Source: Sphingomonas endophytica (GTDB lineage: Bacteria; Pseudomonadota; Alphaproteobacteria; Sphingomonadales; Sphingomonadaceae). Taken from it: 64,000 bases of DNA. The stretch covers positions 62,001 through 126,000 of the forward strand of contig NZ_JACIJN010000011.1 of NCBI RefSeq assembly GCF_014199415.1, read 5' to 3'. A program made the translations under genes and the position numbers. Shown piece after piece: positions 8,018 to 18,018 of this stretch. Below the pieces are notes generated by a model that did no database searches, was not told the DNA's origin, and saw only the letters and a list, made by a program, of their open reading frames with translations. Within the stretch, counting starts at the first letter, position 1, and each line of letters starts with the position of its first letter.

Positions 8018-8626
8018 ATGGCGGCGATATATCGGTTGAAAGGGCTGGGGTGGCTGACCGGCTGTGCGATCGTGGCGATCGGCTTCTACCTCGTGTCGTC
8101 GCAGGTCGCGGCCGAGCGCAAGCGGCTGGAGCAGGTCGACCGCCGCATCTCCTCGGCGGAGCGCGACATCCGTGCGCTGGAAACCGAGTTCGACGTGCGC
8201 GCCAACCTCGCGCAGCTCGAGCGCTGGAACGGCAACACGCTGGCGCTGACCGTGCCGACCGCGCGGCAGTTCGTCGCCGACGAGCGTGCGCTGGCGGCGC
8301 TGTCGCCGGTGCAGGGGCTGCCCGTGCCGGGACGTGACGTGCCGGTGCAGACCGCGCAGCTGATCGTCCCCGCCGCACCGGTCGCCGCCATCGTTCCCGC
8401 GGTCGCCACCGCCAGCACCGCCACCGCCGCGCCCGCCGTGGTGAAGGTTGCGGCGGTGCAGGTCGCCGCGGCGACGCCGATCACGGTGACCAAGGTCGCC
8501 GCGCGCGCGGCCGCCGCGCCGGTCAAGGTCGCCAAGGTCGCGATGCTCGACCGCGGGCTGCTCAGCGAGAACACGCTCGGCGAGATCCTGAGCGGCGCGC
8601 GCGCCGAACGGAGCCGCTTGCGGTGA
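8018..8626 (+). CDS. ftsL: Cell division protein FtsL, with long Ala/Val/Lys-rich tail
   Basis: By position between rsmH and ftsI, and by architecture, this is FtsL, the bitopic divisome protein that works with FtsB and FtsQ to activate FtsWI. A short cytoplasmic N-terminus precedes one transmembrane helix (GWLTGCAIVAIGFYLVSSQVA), then a coiled coil (ERKRLEQVDRRISSAERDIR) with heptad spacing. At 202 residues it is about twice the usual FtsL length: residues 105-185 are a low-complexity tail rich in A, V, P and K. The start is supported by a GGAGG ribosome-binding site at 8006-8010. The stop overlaps the GTG of ftsI. Confidence 0.88.
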   Translation: MAAIYRLKGLGWLTGCAIVAIGFYLVSSQVAAERKRLEQVDRRISSAERDIRALETEFDVRANLAQLERWNGNTLALTVPTARQFVADERALAALSPVQGLPVPGRDVPVQTAQLIVPAAPVAAIVPAVATASTATAAPAVVKVAAVQVAAATPITVTKVAARAAAAPVKVAKVAMLDRGLLSENTLGEILSGARAERSRLR

Positions 8627-10338
8627 ACACCCTGGTCGCCCGACCCCTTCGCGCCGGCCGTTCGGGCGACCAGCGCCAGCAATTGCTGGCGACGCAACAT
8701 CTGCGCCTGATGATGCTGATGCTGCTGTTCGCAGCGTCGGTGCTGATCGTGATCGGGCGGCTGGCGATGCTCGGGGTGACCGAGGGCGGCGAGCGCGGCA
8801 CCGCGCGGGTGCTGGCCGCACCGCGCGGCGATATCGTCGATCGCAACGGTGCGCCGCTCGCGCGCACCATCGACGCGTGGACGATCGGCGTCCATCCGAA
8901 GAAGCTGCTCGGCGACCCGTCGCAGATCGCGCAGAAGCTCGCCGACCTGATGCCCGACCGTGGCGATCAGGCGTGGTTCTATGCGCAAATCACGCGCCCG
9001 GTCAGCTTCACCTATCTCAACCGCCGCGCCAGCCCCGCCCTGGTCGAGGCGGTCAACGCGATCGGCGAGCCGGGGATCGTCTTCGAACGCGAGACGCAGC
9101 GGCTCTACCCGCAGTCGACGCTCGGCGCACACGTGCTCGGCTTCATCAGCGGCGGCCACGGCATGAGCGGGATCGAGCGTGCGCTCGACGAGCGGCTGAC
9201 CAACCCCGCCACCATCAACCAGCCGGTCGCCTTGGCGATCGACACGCGCGTGCAGGCGGCGATGGAGAGCGAGCTGGGGCGCGCGATGACCACCTTCTCG
9301 GCGCGCGGCGGCGGCGGGATCGTGCTCGACGTCCACACCGGCGAGGTGGTGGCCATGGTGTCGCTGCCGACCTTCAACCCCAATCGCGTCGGCATGTCGG
9401 GCAGCGAGCAGCTCCGCAACATCACCACGCAGAGCGTGTTCGAGCTGGGGTCGACCTTCAAGCCGATCACGATGGCGGCGGCGATCGACAATGGCGTCGT
9501 CACCTCGATGGAGCGGCGCTTCGACGCGACGCATCCGCTGCAGGTCGGCCGCTTCACGATCCATGACGAGCGCGGGGATCCGAAGCGCTGGCTCAACATG
9601 GCGGAAACGCTGATCTATTCCTCGAACGTCGCCACCGCGCGCGTCGCCGACGAGGTCGGGCCGGAGCGGATGCAGAAGATGTTCCGCAAGCTCGGCTTCG
9701 ACACGCGGCCGGATATCGAGCTGCGCGAGAAGGGCCGCCCGCTGTGGCCGACCTTCTGGGCGCGCACCACGACGATGACCACCGCCTATGGCCACGGCAT
9801 CGCGGTGACGCCGCTGCATCTCGCCAATGCCTATGCCGCGCTGGTCAACGGCGGGACGTGGCGGCCGGCGACCTTGCTCAAGGTCCAGCCGGGGCATGAG
9901 GTCGCCGGACGGCGCGTCATCAGCGAGGCGACCAGCGCGCGGATGCGCCAGATGCTGCGGCTGATCGTGCTGCGCGGCACGGGGCGCAAGGGCGATGCGC
10001 CCGGCTATCGCGTCGGCGGCAAGACCGGCACCGCCGAGGCGGCGGTGGCGGGCGGCTATGACCGGTCGCGCAACGTCGCGACCTTCGCGGCGGCTTTCCC
10101 GATGGACGCGCCGCGCTATGTGGTCGTGGCGATGCTCGACTCGCCGCTTGGCACGAAGGAGACCTTCGGGTGGAAGACCGCTGCGTGGAACGTTGCCCCG
10201 GTCGTCGGCCGCACGATCTCGCGCGTCGGCGCGATCCTGGGCGTGACGCCCGACGATCGGCGCGACATCGACGTGTCGGATATCATCCCGACGCTGTGGG
10301 ACGATCCCGACCGCGCGCCCAAGAGCGGCGGGCAGTGA
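8623..10338 (+). CDS. ftsI: Peptidoglycan transpeptidase FtsI (PBP3)
   Basis: FtsI is the septal class B penicillin-binding protein that crosslinks new peptidoglycan as partner of FtsW. The 571 residues contain one N-terminal membrane helix (LMMLMLLFAASVLIVIG), the pedestal domain (APRGDIVDRNGAPLA), and the transpeptidase motifs: STFK with catalytic Ser277, SSN at 333-335 and KTGT at 467-470. The GTG start overlaps the ftsL stop. murE follows after ten bases. Confidence 0.97.
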   Translation: MNTLVARPLRAGRSGDQRQQLLATQHLRLMMLMLLFAASVLIVIGRLAMLGVTEGGERGTARVLAAPRGDIVDRNGAPLARTIDAWTIGVHPKKLLGDPSQIAQKLADLMPDRGDQAWFYAQITRPVSFTYLNRRASPALVEAVNAIGEPGIVFERETQRLYPQSTLGAHVLGFISGGHGMSGIERALDERLTNPATINQPVALAIDTRVQAAMESELGRAMTTFSARGGGGIVLDVHTGEVVAMVSLPTFNPNRVGMSGSEQLRNITTQSVFELGSTFKPITMAAAIDNGVVTSMERRFDATHPLQVGRFTIHDERGDPKRWLNMAETLIYSSNVATARVADEVGPERMQKMFRKLGFDTRPDIELREKGRPLWPTFWARTTTMTTAYGHGIAVTPLHLANAYAALVNGGTWRPATLLKVQPGHEVAGRRVISEATSARMRQMLRLIVLRGTGRKGDAPGYRVGGKTGTAEAAVAGGYDRSRNVATFAAAFPMDAPRYVVVAMLDSPLGTKETFGWKTAAWNVAPVVGRTISRVGAILGVTPDDRRDIDVSDIIPTLWDDPDRAPKSGGQ

Positions 10339-10348
10339 GGATCGTGGC

Positions 10349-11764
10349 ATGAAGCTGTCGCAACTGGTCGAGGGCGGCGGCGAGCAGTCGGTCACCGGGT
10401 TCGCGATCGACCACCGCAAGGTCGCGCCCGGCACGATCTTCGGCGCGTTCGAGGGCGCGCGGGTCAATGGGGAGGATTATATCCCCGCGGCGATCGAGGC
10501 CGGCGCCGTGGCGGTCGTCGCGCGGCCCGGCGCCCGCGTCGAGGGCGCGCTGCATATCCGCGATTACACCCCGCGCGAAACGTTCGCCCGGCTCGCCGCC
10601 CGCTTCTTCGCGCCGTTTCCCGAGACCGCCGTGGCGGTCACCGGCACCAACGGCAAGACCTCGACGGTCGAGATGACGCGGCAGCTGTGGCGCATGGCGG
10701 GGCATCACGCCGCGTCGATCGGCACGCTGGGCGTCGCGACCGCCGACGAGCGCGTCGTGACCGGGCTGACCACCCCCGATGTCGTGACGTTCCTGTCGAA
10801 CGTCGCCGGGCTCGCGCGCGAGGGCGTCACGCATCTCGCGTTCGAGGCGTCGAGCCACGGGCTCAGCCAGTATCGCACCGAAGGATTGCCGGTGCGCGCG
10901 GCGGCCTTCACCAATCTCAGCCGCGACCATCTCGATTATCACGGCGACATGGCGGCCTATTTCACCGCCAAGCTGCGGCTGTTCGCGCAGGTGCTCGCCG
11001 ATGACGGCACCGCGGTGGTGTGGGTCGACGACGCCAATTCGGAGCGCGTGATCGATATCGCGCGCGAGCGGGGCAACCGCGTCTTCACGGTCGGCGAGCA
11101 TGGCGACGACCTGCGGCTGGTCGCGCGCGCACCGACCTTGCTCGGGCAGGGGCTGACGATCCGTGCCGAGGGTGTCGATCACCGGGTCACGCTGCCGCTG
11201 ATCGGCGGCTATCAGGCCGCCAACGCGCTGGTCGCCGCCGGGCTGGTGATCGCGACCGGCGGCGATGTCGCGCAGACGCTCGCCGGGCTCGCGCGGTTGC
11301 AGCCGGTGCGCGGACGACTGGAGCGCGCCGCGATCACCGCGGGCGGGGCGCCGGTCTATGTCGATTATGCGCACACCCCCGATGCGATCGAGGCGGCGTG
11401 CGCCGCGCTGCGCCCACATGTCGAGGGCCGGCTGATCCTCGTCTTCGGCGCGGGCGGCGACCGTGACGCGGGCAAGCGCGTGCCGATGGGGCAGGCCGCG
11501 GCGGCGAGCGCCGATGTGGTGATCGTCACCGACGACAATCCGCGCACCGAGGATCCGGCGATGATCCGTCGCGCGGTCCTCGAAGGTGCGCCGGGCGCGC
11601 GCGAGATCGGCGACCGCCGCGCCGCGATCGCCACCGCGGTCGCGGAGGCGCGCGCGGGGGACATTGTGCTCATCGCGGGCAAGGGGCACGAACAGGGGCA
11701 GATCGTCGGCGAGCTCGTGCTCCCGTTCGACGACGTAACGGTCGCGCGCGAGGTGGCGGCATGA
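10349..11764 (+). CDS. murE: UDP-MurNAc-L-Ala-D-Glu:meso-diaminopimelate ligase
   Basis: MurE adds the third stem-peptide residue to the cytoplasmic precursor in an ATP-dependent reaction. The 471 residues show the Mur ATP loop TGTNGKTS (Lys103), the central domain and the C-terminal VYVDYAHTPDAIE. The motif DDNPRTEDP matches the DNPR signature of enzymes that use meso-diaminopimelate instead of lysine, as expected for a Gram-negative. A palindromic repeat separates it from murF, the only sizeable gap between mraZ and ftsZ apart from the one before ftsZ. Confidence 0.97.
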   Translation: MKLSQLVEGGGEQSVTGFAIDHRKVAPGTIFGAFEGARVNGEDYIPAAIEAGAVAVVARPGARVEGALHIRDYTPRETFARLAARFFAPFPETAVAVTGTNGKTSTVEMTRQLWRMAGHHAASIGTLGVATADERVVTGLTTPDVVTFLSNVAGLAREGVTHLAFEASSHGLSQYRTEGLPVRAAAFTNLSRDHLDYHGDMAAYFTAKLRLFAQVLADDGTAVVWVDDANSERVIDIARERGNRVFTVGEHGDDLRLVARAPTLLGQGLTIRAEGVDHRVTLPLIGGYQAANALVAAGLVIATGGDVAQTLAGLARLQPVRGRLERAAITAGGAPVYVDYAHTPDAIEAACAALRPHVEGRLILVFGAGGDRDAGKRVPMGQAAAASADVVIVTDDNPRTEDPAMIRRAVLEGAPGAREIGDRRAAIATAVAEARAGDIVLIAGKGHEQGQIVGELVLPFDDVTVAREVAA

Positions 11765-11779
11765 TCGGTGCCCGTTCTT

Positions 11780-11875
11780 CGTCATTCCCGCGCAGGCGGG
11801 AATCCAGAACCGCCGATGTTCGCACTTCTTTCGAGAAGCCTGCGCGTCTGGATCCCCGCCTGCGCGGGGATGACG
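11780..11875. repeat. Intergenic palindromic repeat, family A copy 1
   Basis: Left half CGTCATTCCCGCGCAGGCGG continuing GAATCCAGA; right half TCTGGATCCCCGCCTGCGCG continuing GGGATGACG. Each half folds as a hairpin (TTCCCGC/GCGGGAA), and the halves are inverted copies about 37 bases apart. It fills most of the 130-base gap between murE and murF. A second copy is at 53413-53508. Confidence 0.93.
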
Positions 11876-11894
11876 ACTTCGGTATGACGCGCCC

Positions 11895-13265
11895 ATGACG
11901 CTCTGGACCGCCACCGAGATCGCCGCCGCCACCGGCGGCACCGCCGCCGCCGACTTTGTGGTCGACGGGGTCGCGTTCGACTCGCGCGAGGTCGGCGAGC
12001 GCGACCTGTTCATCGGGCTGACCGGCGAGACCACCGACGGCCACCGCTTCCTCGATCAGGCGTTCGCGCAGGGGGCGGGCGGCGCGATCGTGTCGCAGCC
12101 AACCGCGCACCCTTCGGTGCGCGTCGCCGACACCTTCGCCGCGCTCGAGGACCTTGCCCGTGCCGCGCGCGCGCGGGTGGCGGGCAAGGTGATCGGCGTT
12201 ACCGGGTCAGTCGGCAAGACCTCGACCAAGGAGGCGCTGTTCGCCGCGCTCGACCGCGCGCCCGGCCGCCGCGCGCATCGTTCGGTCAAGAGCTACAACA
12301 ATCACACCGGCGTCCCGCTCAGCCTCGCGCGGATGCCCGCCGACACCGACTTCGCGGTGCTCGAAATGGGGATGAATCATCCCGGCGAACTGGCGCATCT
12401 GACCACTTTGGTGCGCCCGCACGTCGCCTTGGTGACCGCGATCGCGCCCGCGCATACCGAATTCTTGCCCGACGAAAGCGCGATCGCCGACGCCAAGGGC
12501 GAGATCTTCCGCGGTCTGGAACCGGGCGGGACCGCGATCGTGCCGTTCGACAGCCCGCATCGTGACCGGTTGATCGACGCCGCCAGGCCTTATGCGGGGC
12601 GGATCGTCACCTTCGGCATCAATCGCGAGGCCGATGTGCGCGCCAGCGACGCGATGGTGGTGCGTGGCGGCGGTACCTTCGTCAACGCGCGGGTCGGCGG
12701 ACGCGACGTGAGCTTCACGATCGCGCAGCCCGGGCGGCATTGGGTGTCGAACGCGCTCGCGGTGCTGGCGGTCGTGGATGCGGTCGGTGCCGATCTGGCG
12801 CTCGCCGGACTCGCTTTGGGCGAGCTTGGCGGACTGCCTGGCCGCGGTGCGCGGCTGACCGTGCGCGTCGGCGATGGCGAGGCGACCGTGATCGACGAAA
12901 GCTACAACGCCAATCCGGCGTCGATGCGCGCGACGCTGGCGGTGCTGGCGCTGGCGGCCGGGCGGCACGTCGCGGTACTCGGCGAGATGCGCGAGCTGGG
13001 CGAGGGGTCGGCGGATTTCCATGCCGGGCTGGCCGACGATGTCGTCGCCGCGCGCGTCGAAACGGCCGTGCTGGTCGGCGAGGCGATGCGCCCGCTGGCT
13101 GCGGCGCTTGAGGGGCAGGTCGAATTCGTCCATGTGCCCGATGCCGGCCAGGCGCTCGAGCGCTTGCGGATACTGATCCGGCCGGGCGACACCATGCTCG
13201 TCAAGGGATCGAACGGCGTCGGCCTGTCGCGACTGGTCAGCGGCCTTGCCAACGGGATGAGTTGA
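11895..13265 (+). CDS. murF: UDP-MurNAc-tripeptide:D-Ala-D-Ala ligase
   Basis: MurF attaches D-Ala-D-Ala to complete the UDP-MurNAc-pentapeptide. The 456 residues have the ATP loop [15 protein letters not shown] (Lys108), [13 protein letters not shown], the metal-binding [11 protein letters not shown] stretch, and [13 protein letters not shown], all typical of MurF. Length is normal. The start at 11895 follows the family A repeat; no strong ribosome-binding site is seen (CGGTATGACGCGCCC precedes it). mraY begins two bases after its stop. Confidence 0.97.
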   Translation: MTLWTATEIAAATGGTAAADFVVDGVAFDSREVGERDLFIGLTGETTDGHRFLDQAFAQGAGGAIVSQPTAHPSVRVADTFAALEDLARAARARVAGKVIGVTGSVGKTSTKEALFAALDRAPGRRAHRSVKSYNNHTGVPLSLARMPADTDFAVLEMGMNHPGELAHLTTLVRPHVALVTAIAPAHTEFLPDESAIADAKGEIFRGLEPGGTAIVPFDSPHRDRLIDAARPYAGRIVTFGINREADVRASDAMVVRGGGTFVNARVGGRDVSFTIAQPGRHWVSNALAVLAVVDAVGADLALAGLALGELGGLPGRGARLTVRVGDGEATVIDESYNANPASMRATLAVLALAAGRHVAVLGEMRELGEGSADFHAGLADDVVAARVETAVLVGEAMRPLAAALEGQVEFVHVPDAGQALERLRILIRPGDTMLVKGSNGVGLSRLVSGLANGMS

Positions 13266-13266
13266 G

Positions 13267-14337
13267 TTGCTGTACTGGATCGCCGAACAACTCGGTTTCT
13301 CGGGCGGGTTCAACCTGATCCGCTATCAGACGTTTCGCGCCGGTGCGGCGGTCGCGACCGCGTTGCTGATCGGGCTCATCATCGGGCCGCGCTTCATCGG
13401 CTGGCTGCGCGTCCGGCAGGGCAAGGGGCAGCCGATCCGCGCCGACGGCCCCCAGACGCATCTCGCCAAGCGCGGCACCCCGACGATGGGCGGGCTGATG
13501 ATCCTCACCAGCCTGGTGCTGTCGGTGATGATCTGGATGGACCTGCGCAATCCATTCGTCTGGGCGTGCCTGTTCGTCACGCTCGGCTTCGGCGCGATCG
13601 GCTTCCTCGACGATTACGACAAGGTGCGGAAGGCCAGCACCGCGGGCGTTTCCGGGCGGGTGCGGTTGTTGCTGGAATTCGCCATCGCCGGCGTCGCGGC
13701 GTGGATCGTGATGCAGGAAAACGGCTCCGGCCTCTATTTCCCGTTCACCAGCCGCTATTTCATCGACCTCGGCTATTTCTATCCGGTGTTCGCCGCCTTT
13801 ACGATCGTCGCGTTCGGCAATGCGGTGAACCTGACCGACGGGCTCGACGGGCTCGCGACGATGCCGGTGATCATCGCCAGCGTCGCGTTCATGCTGATCG
13901 TCTATCTGGCGGGCAACGTGAAGTTCGCCGATTACCTCGGCATCCCGCACGTCCCGCGCGCGGGCGAGCTGGCGATCTTCTGCGGCGCGGTGATCGGCGG
14001 CGGGCTGGCGTTCCTGTGGTATAATGCGCCGCCCGCGGCGGTGTTCATGGGCGACACCGGCAGCCTTGCGCTGGGCGGCGCGCTCGGCACGATCGCGGTG
14101 GTCGCGCATCACGAGATCGTGCTGGGGATCATCGGCGGGCTGTTCGTCGTCGAGGCGATGAGCGTCATCATCCAGGTGTTCTGGTACAAGCGCACCGGCA
14201 AGCGCATCTTCCGCATGGCGCCGATCCACCACCATTTCGAGCAACTGGGGTGGAGCGAGCCGACGGTGGTGATCCGCTTCTGGATCATCTCGCTGGTGCT
14301 GGCACTGGCCGGACTGTCGACGTTGAAGCTGCGATGA
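13267..14337 (+). CDS. mraY: Phospho-MurNAc-pentapeptide transferase (lipid I synthesis)
   Basis: MraY transfers phospho-MurNAc-pentapeptide to undecaprenyl phosphate in the inner membrane. The 356 residues contain about ten membrane helices and the motifs [15 protein letters not shown] (metal-binding Asp pair), [10 protein letters not shown] and [12 protein letters not shown], then the C-terminal [11 protein letters not shown]. It starts with TTG at 13267, which gives the family-standard [12 protein letters not shown]-terminus. The stop overlaps the murD start (ATGA). Confidence 0.97.
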   Translation: MLYWIAEQLGFSGGFNLIRYQTFRAGAAVATALLIGLIIGPRFIGWLRVRQGKGQPIRADGPQTHLAKRGTPTMGGLMILTSLVLSVMIWMDLRNPFVWACLFVTLGFGAIGFLDDYDKVRKASTAGVSGRVRLLLEFAIAGVAAWIVMQENGSGLYFPFTSRYFIDLGYFYPVFAAFTIVAFGNAVNLTDGLDGLATMPVIIASVAFMLIVYLAGNVKFADYLGIPHVPRAGELAIFCGAVIGGGLAFLWYNAPPAAVFMGDTGSLALGGALGTIAVVAHHEIVLGIIGGLFVVEAMSVIIQVFWYKRTGKRIFRMAPIHHHFEQLGWSEPTVVIRFWIISLVLALAGLSTLKLR

Positions 14338-15635
14338 TCGTTTCCGGCGCCTGGGCGGGGAAACATTATGCGGTGCTCGGGCTGGCACGCTCGGGCGCCG
14401 CGACCGTTCGTGCGCTCGTCGCGGGCGGGGCGCGGGTGACGGCTTGGGACAGTGACGTCGACAAGTGCGGTGTGCTTGAGGAGGAATTGAGCAACCATCC
14501 CTTCGCCGTCGAAAACCTCGAGATCGTCGACCTCTCCACCGTCGACGCGCTCGTCGTCTCCCCCGGCGTGCCGCTCAACACGCACCCGCTTGCCGCTAAG
14601 GCGCGCGCGGCGAGCGTGCCGATCATCGGCGACATCGAGCTGTTCGCGCAGGCACGCGCCGATCTGCCAGCGCACAAGGTCGTCGGAATCACCGGCACCA
14701 ACGGCAAGTCGACCACGACGGCGCTCGTCCACCACATCCTCGACACCGCCGGCATCCCCGCGCGGATGGGCGGCAACATCGGGCTGCCGATCCTCGCGCA
14801 GGAGCCGTTGCCGGAAGGCGGCGTCTATGTGCTCGAACTGTCGAGCTACCAGATCGACCTGACGCAGACGCTCGACTGTGACGTCGCGGTGCTGCTCAAC
14901 GTCACCCCCGATCATCTCGACCGCTACGACGGCTTCGACGCTTATGCCGCCAGCAAGGCGCGGCTGTTCGCGATGCAGTCGCCCGCGCACGTCGCCGTTG
15001 TCGATTACGAGGCGGAGGCCGAGCATGACGTGCTCGCCGATGCGCCCGTGGGGCTCAACGTCCGCTTCATCGACGGCGTGCCGCTGCCCGGCGAGCAGGC
15101 GCGCTGGCCGTCGCTGCAAGGCCCGCACAACGAACAGAATGCCAAGGCCGCGGTCGCGGTCGCCGAGGCGCTCGGGGTCGACACAGAGACGATCGAGCGC
15201 GCCCTTGAAACCTTCACCGGGCTGCCGCACCGCATGGAGCGGATCGCGACGCTGAACGGCGTGGCGTGGATCAACGACAGCAAGGCGACCAATCCCGAAA
15301 GCGCCGCCCCGGCGCTCGCCGCTTTCCCGCGCATCCACTGGATCCTGGGCGGCAAGGTGAAGGGCGACGATCTCGACGCCTGCATGCCGCATCTCGGCAA
15401 TGTCGTGCGCGCCTATACGATCGGCGAGGGCGGACCGCGCTTCGCCGCGGTGCTGCGCGGGCAGGTGCCGGTCGCCGAGGTCGAGACGCTGGAGCGCGCG
15501 GTGAAGCTGGCGGCGCAGGAGGCGGAGCGCGGCGACGTCGTGCTGCTGTCGCCCGCCGCCGCCTCGTTCGACCAGTTCCGCGATTTCGAGCAGCGGGGCG
15601 CGGCGTTCCGCGCAGCGGTGGAGGAGCTGGCATGA
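14334..15635 (+). CDS. murD: UDP-MurNAc-L-alanine:D-glutamate ligase
   Basis: MurD adds D-glutamate to UDP-MurNAc-L-Ala. The 433 residues show a Rossmann-type N-terminal domain ([15 protein letters not shown]), the ATP loop [10 protein letters not shown] (Lys125), [23 protein letters not shown] and the C-terminal [10 protein letters not shown] and [12 protein letters not shown] motifs. ATG at 14334 overlaps the mraY stop; an upstream in-frame extension covers mraY codons in another frame and is rejected. Confidence 0.97.
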   Translation: MIVSGAWAGKHYAVLGLARSGAATVRALVAGGARVTAWDSDVDKCGVLEEELSNHPFAVENLEIVDLSTVDALVVSPGVPLNTHPLAAKARAASVPIIGDIELFAQARADLPAHKVVGITGTNGKSTTTALVHHILDTAGIPARMGGNIGLPILAQEPLPEGGVYVLELSSYQIDLTQTLDCDVAVLLNVTPDHLDRYDGFDAYAASKARLFAMQSPAHVAVVDYEAEAEHDVLADAPVGLNVRFIDGVPLPGEQARWPSLQGPHNEQNAKAAVAVAEALGVDTETIERALETFTGLPHRMERIATLNGVAWINDSKATNPESAAPALAAFPRIHWILGGKVKGDDLDACMPHLGNVVRAYTIGEGGPRFAAVLRGQVPVAEVETLERAVKLAAQEAERGDVVLLSPAAASFDQFRDFEQRGAAFRAAVEELA

Positions 15636-16861
15636 GCGCGACCCGAACCGAGCCCGCCCGTCCCGGCGTCTCGCTGCGCAACCGCGGCGGGCGCGGCGAT
15701 CCGTCGCCGCTGGGGACGTGGTTCTGGGACATCGACCGCGTGCTGCTGCTGCTCGCCTTGTTCCTGATCGCGATCGGGCTGATCGCGGTCGCCGCCGGCT
15801 CGCCGGTCAGCGCGACGCGTTATTCGGGCGAGCATCTCCATTTCGCGCCGCTACATTATTTCTGGCGGCAGGTCATGTGGGTGGCGGTGTCGCTGCCGGT
15901 GCTGTTCGGCGTGTCGATGCTGCCGCTGACGATGGCGCGGCGGATGTCGCTGATCGGCGCGGCGGTGTGCGTCGCGTTGATGGTGCTGGTCCCGTTCGTC
16001 GGGGTCAGCGTCAACGGCGCGCGCCGCTGGGTCGGGTTCGGCTTCGCGCAATTCCAGCCGTCCGAATTCCTCAAGCCGTTCTTCGTCGTAACAGTCGCGT
16101 GGCTGCTGTCGTTCAAGTCGCGCGATGCCGAACTGCCGGTGACGGCGATCACCGCCGCGCTGACCGGGCTGATCGCGATGCTGCTGATGTTGCAGCCCGA
16201 TTTCGGGCAGACCGTGATCTTCTGCATCATCTGGCTGGCGCTGGTGACGATCGCGGGGACGCCGACGCGGGTGATCCTCGGCTTCCTGTCGATGGTGCCG
16301 GTCGCGCTGGTCGCGGCCTATCTGTTCTACAGCACCGCGCGGAAGCGGATCGATGCCTTCCTGTTCCCCGGCGTCGAGGGCGAGGGCGCGGCCGATCATT
16401 TCCAGACCAATGCCGCCCACAACACGCTGACCTCGGGCGGGTGGTTCGGGACCGGGCCGGGCGCGGGAACGGTCAAGTTCGGGCTGCCCGAGGCGCATAC
16501 CGATTACATCTTCTCGGTGATCGGCGAGGAGTTCGGCCTGCTGGCGTGCATGATCGTCGGGCTGGCGTTCCTCGCGATCGTGGTGCGGGTGTTCGTCAAG
16601 CTGCTCGACGAGCAGGACCCGTTCCGCCTGCTCGCCGCTTCGGGGCTGGCGGTGCAGTTTGGCGCGCAGGCCCTGATCTCGATGGCGGTCAACACCGGGC
16701 TGGCGCCGTCAAAGGGGATGACGCTGCCGTTCATCAGTTATGGCGGGTCGTCGATGGTCGCGCTGTCGATGGGGATGGGGCTGTTGCTCGCCTTTACGCG
16801 CCGCAATCCGTTCCTGCTGCGCAGCCCGTATATCGCGCAGCAACGCTGGAGCGCCGAATGA
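15632..16861 (+). CDS. ftsW: Septal peptidoglycan glycosyltransferase FtsW (SEDS)
   Basis: FtsW polymerises glycan strands at the septum with FtsI. The 409 residues have about ten membrane helices and SEDS signatures: VNGARRW, QPSEFLK, LMLQPDFGQT with the proposed catalytic Asp, the KRIDAFL loop, FGLPEAHTDYIFSVIGEE and FISYGGSSM. A basic N-terminal tail of about 30 residues precedes the first helix. ATG 15632 overlaps the murD stop; the stop overlaps the murG start. Confidence 0.97.
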   Translation: MSATRTEPARPGVSLRNRGGRGDPSPLGTWFWDIDRVLLLLALFLIAIGLIAVAAGSPVSATRYSGEHLHFAPLHYFWRQVMWVAVSLPVLFGVSMLPLTMARRMSLIGAAVCVALMVLVPFVGVSVNGARRWVGFGFAQFQPSEFLKPFFVVTVAWLLSFKSRDAELPVTAITAALTGLIAMLLMLQPDFGQTVIFCIIWLALVTIAGTPTRVILGFLSMVPVALVAAYLFYSTARKRIDAFLFPGVEGEGAADHFQTNAAHNTLTSGGWFGTGPGAGTVKFGLPEAHTDYIFSVIGEEFGLLACMIVGLAFLAIVVRVFVKLLDEQDPFRLLAASGLAVQFGAQALISMAVNTGLAPSKGMTLPFISYGGSSMVALSMGMGLLLAFTRRNPFLLRSPYIAQQRWSAE

Positions 16862-18018
16862 CGCAGGTCCGCGACTTCCGTCCTCGCCATTACGTGCTCG
16901 CCGCCGGCGGGACCGGCGGGCATATGGTGCCCGCCGCCGCGCTGGCGGCCGAGCTGATGAAGCGCGGGCACCGCGTCGCTTTGGTCAGCGACGCGCGCGG
17001 GGTGCGCTTTCCGGGGCTGTTCGAGGGCGTGCAGACGCATGTCATCCCCGCCGGGCGCTTCGCGGGCGGGCCGCTCGGCTGGGCGAAGGCGGCGCGGCTG
17101 ATGGTGGAGGGGCGCACGTCCGCGCGCGACCTCTATCGCACCTTCAAGCCGGCCGCGGTGATCGGCTTCGGCGGCTATCCCGCCTTTCCGGCGCTGTCGG
17201 CAGCGTTCGCCGAGAAGATTCCGACCGCGGTCCACGAGCAGAATGCGGTGCTGGGGCGCGTCAACCGGCTGGTGGCCGGGCGCGTCGATGCGATCGCGAC
17301 CAGCTATGCCGAGACCGAGCGGCTCAACCCGCGCCACCGCCACAAGGCGCATCTGATCGGCAATCCGGTGCGCGAGAGCGTGCTGGCGTTGCGCGCCAAG
17401 CCCTATCCGGTGCCCGACGAGGACGGCATCTTCCGCGTGCTGGTGACCGGCGGCAGCCAGGGCGCGTCGGTGCTCAGCCAGGTGGTGCCCGACGGGCTGG
17501 CGCTGCTGCCGGTCGCGTTCCGTCGCCGCTTGCAGGTGACGCATCAGGCGCGGATCGAGGATATCGATGCGGTGCGTGAAAAGTACGCCAGCCTCGACAT
17601 CGCCGCCGATCTCGCCACCTACCTTCCCGACCTGCCCGAGCAACTCGGCTGGTCGCACCTCGTCATCGCGCGCGCCGGCGCATCGACGATCGCCGAGCTG
17701 ACCGCCGCCGGCCGCCCCGCGATCCTCGTGCCGTTGCCCTCGGCGACCGACGATCACCAGACCGCCAATGCGCGCGAGATCACCGCCGCGGGCGGCGCGC
17801 GCACGATCCAGCAGACCGCCTTCACGCCGACGGAACTCGCCAAGCAGATGCAGAAACTCGGACTCGACCCCGAAGCGCTCGGCAATGCCGCCACCCGCGC
17901 GCGTTCGTGCGGCGCGCCCAATGCCGTCACCGACCTCGCCGATCTGGTCGAGAGCCTCGACGCGCCGCGCGCGCGGATCAAGGTCGGCAAGGCGCAGACG
18001 CGGAAGGCATTCGCATGA
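16858..18018 (+). CDS. murG: Lipid II synthase (UDP-GlcNAc:lipid I GlcNAc transferase)
   Basis: MurG adds GlcNAc to lipid I on the inner face of the membrane. The 386 residues show the G-loop [34 protein letters not shown], the second G-loop VTGGSQGA and the UDP-binding [20 protein letters not shown] with DDHQTANA. It is a member of GT family 28. Start and stop overlap ftsW and murC, as in the rest of the cluster. Confidence 0.97.
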   Translation: MTQVRDFRPRHYVLAAGGTGGHMVPAAALAAELMKRGHRVALVSDARGVRFPGLFEGVQTHVIPAGRFAGGPLGWAKAARLMVEGRTSARDLYRTFKPAAVIGFGGYPAFPALSAAFAEKIPTAVHEQNAVLGRVNRLVAGRVDAIATSYAETERLNPRHRHKAHLIGNPVRESVLALRAKPYPVPDEDGIFRVLVTGGSQGASVLSQVVPDGLALLPVAFRRRLQVTHQARIEDIDAVREKYASLDIAADLATYLPDLPEQLGWSHLVIARAGASTIAELTAAGRPAILVPLPSATDDHQTANAREITAAGGARTIQQTAFTPTELAKQMQKLGLDPEALGNAATRARSCGAPNAVTDLADLVESLDAPRARIKVGKAQTRKAFA

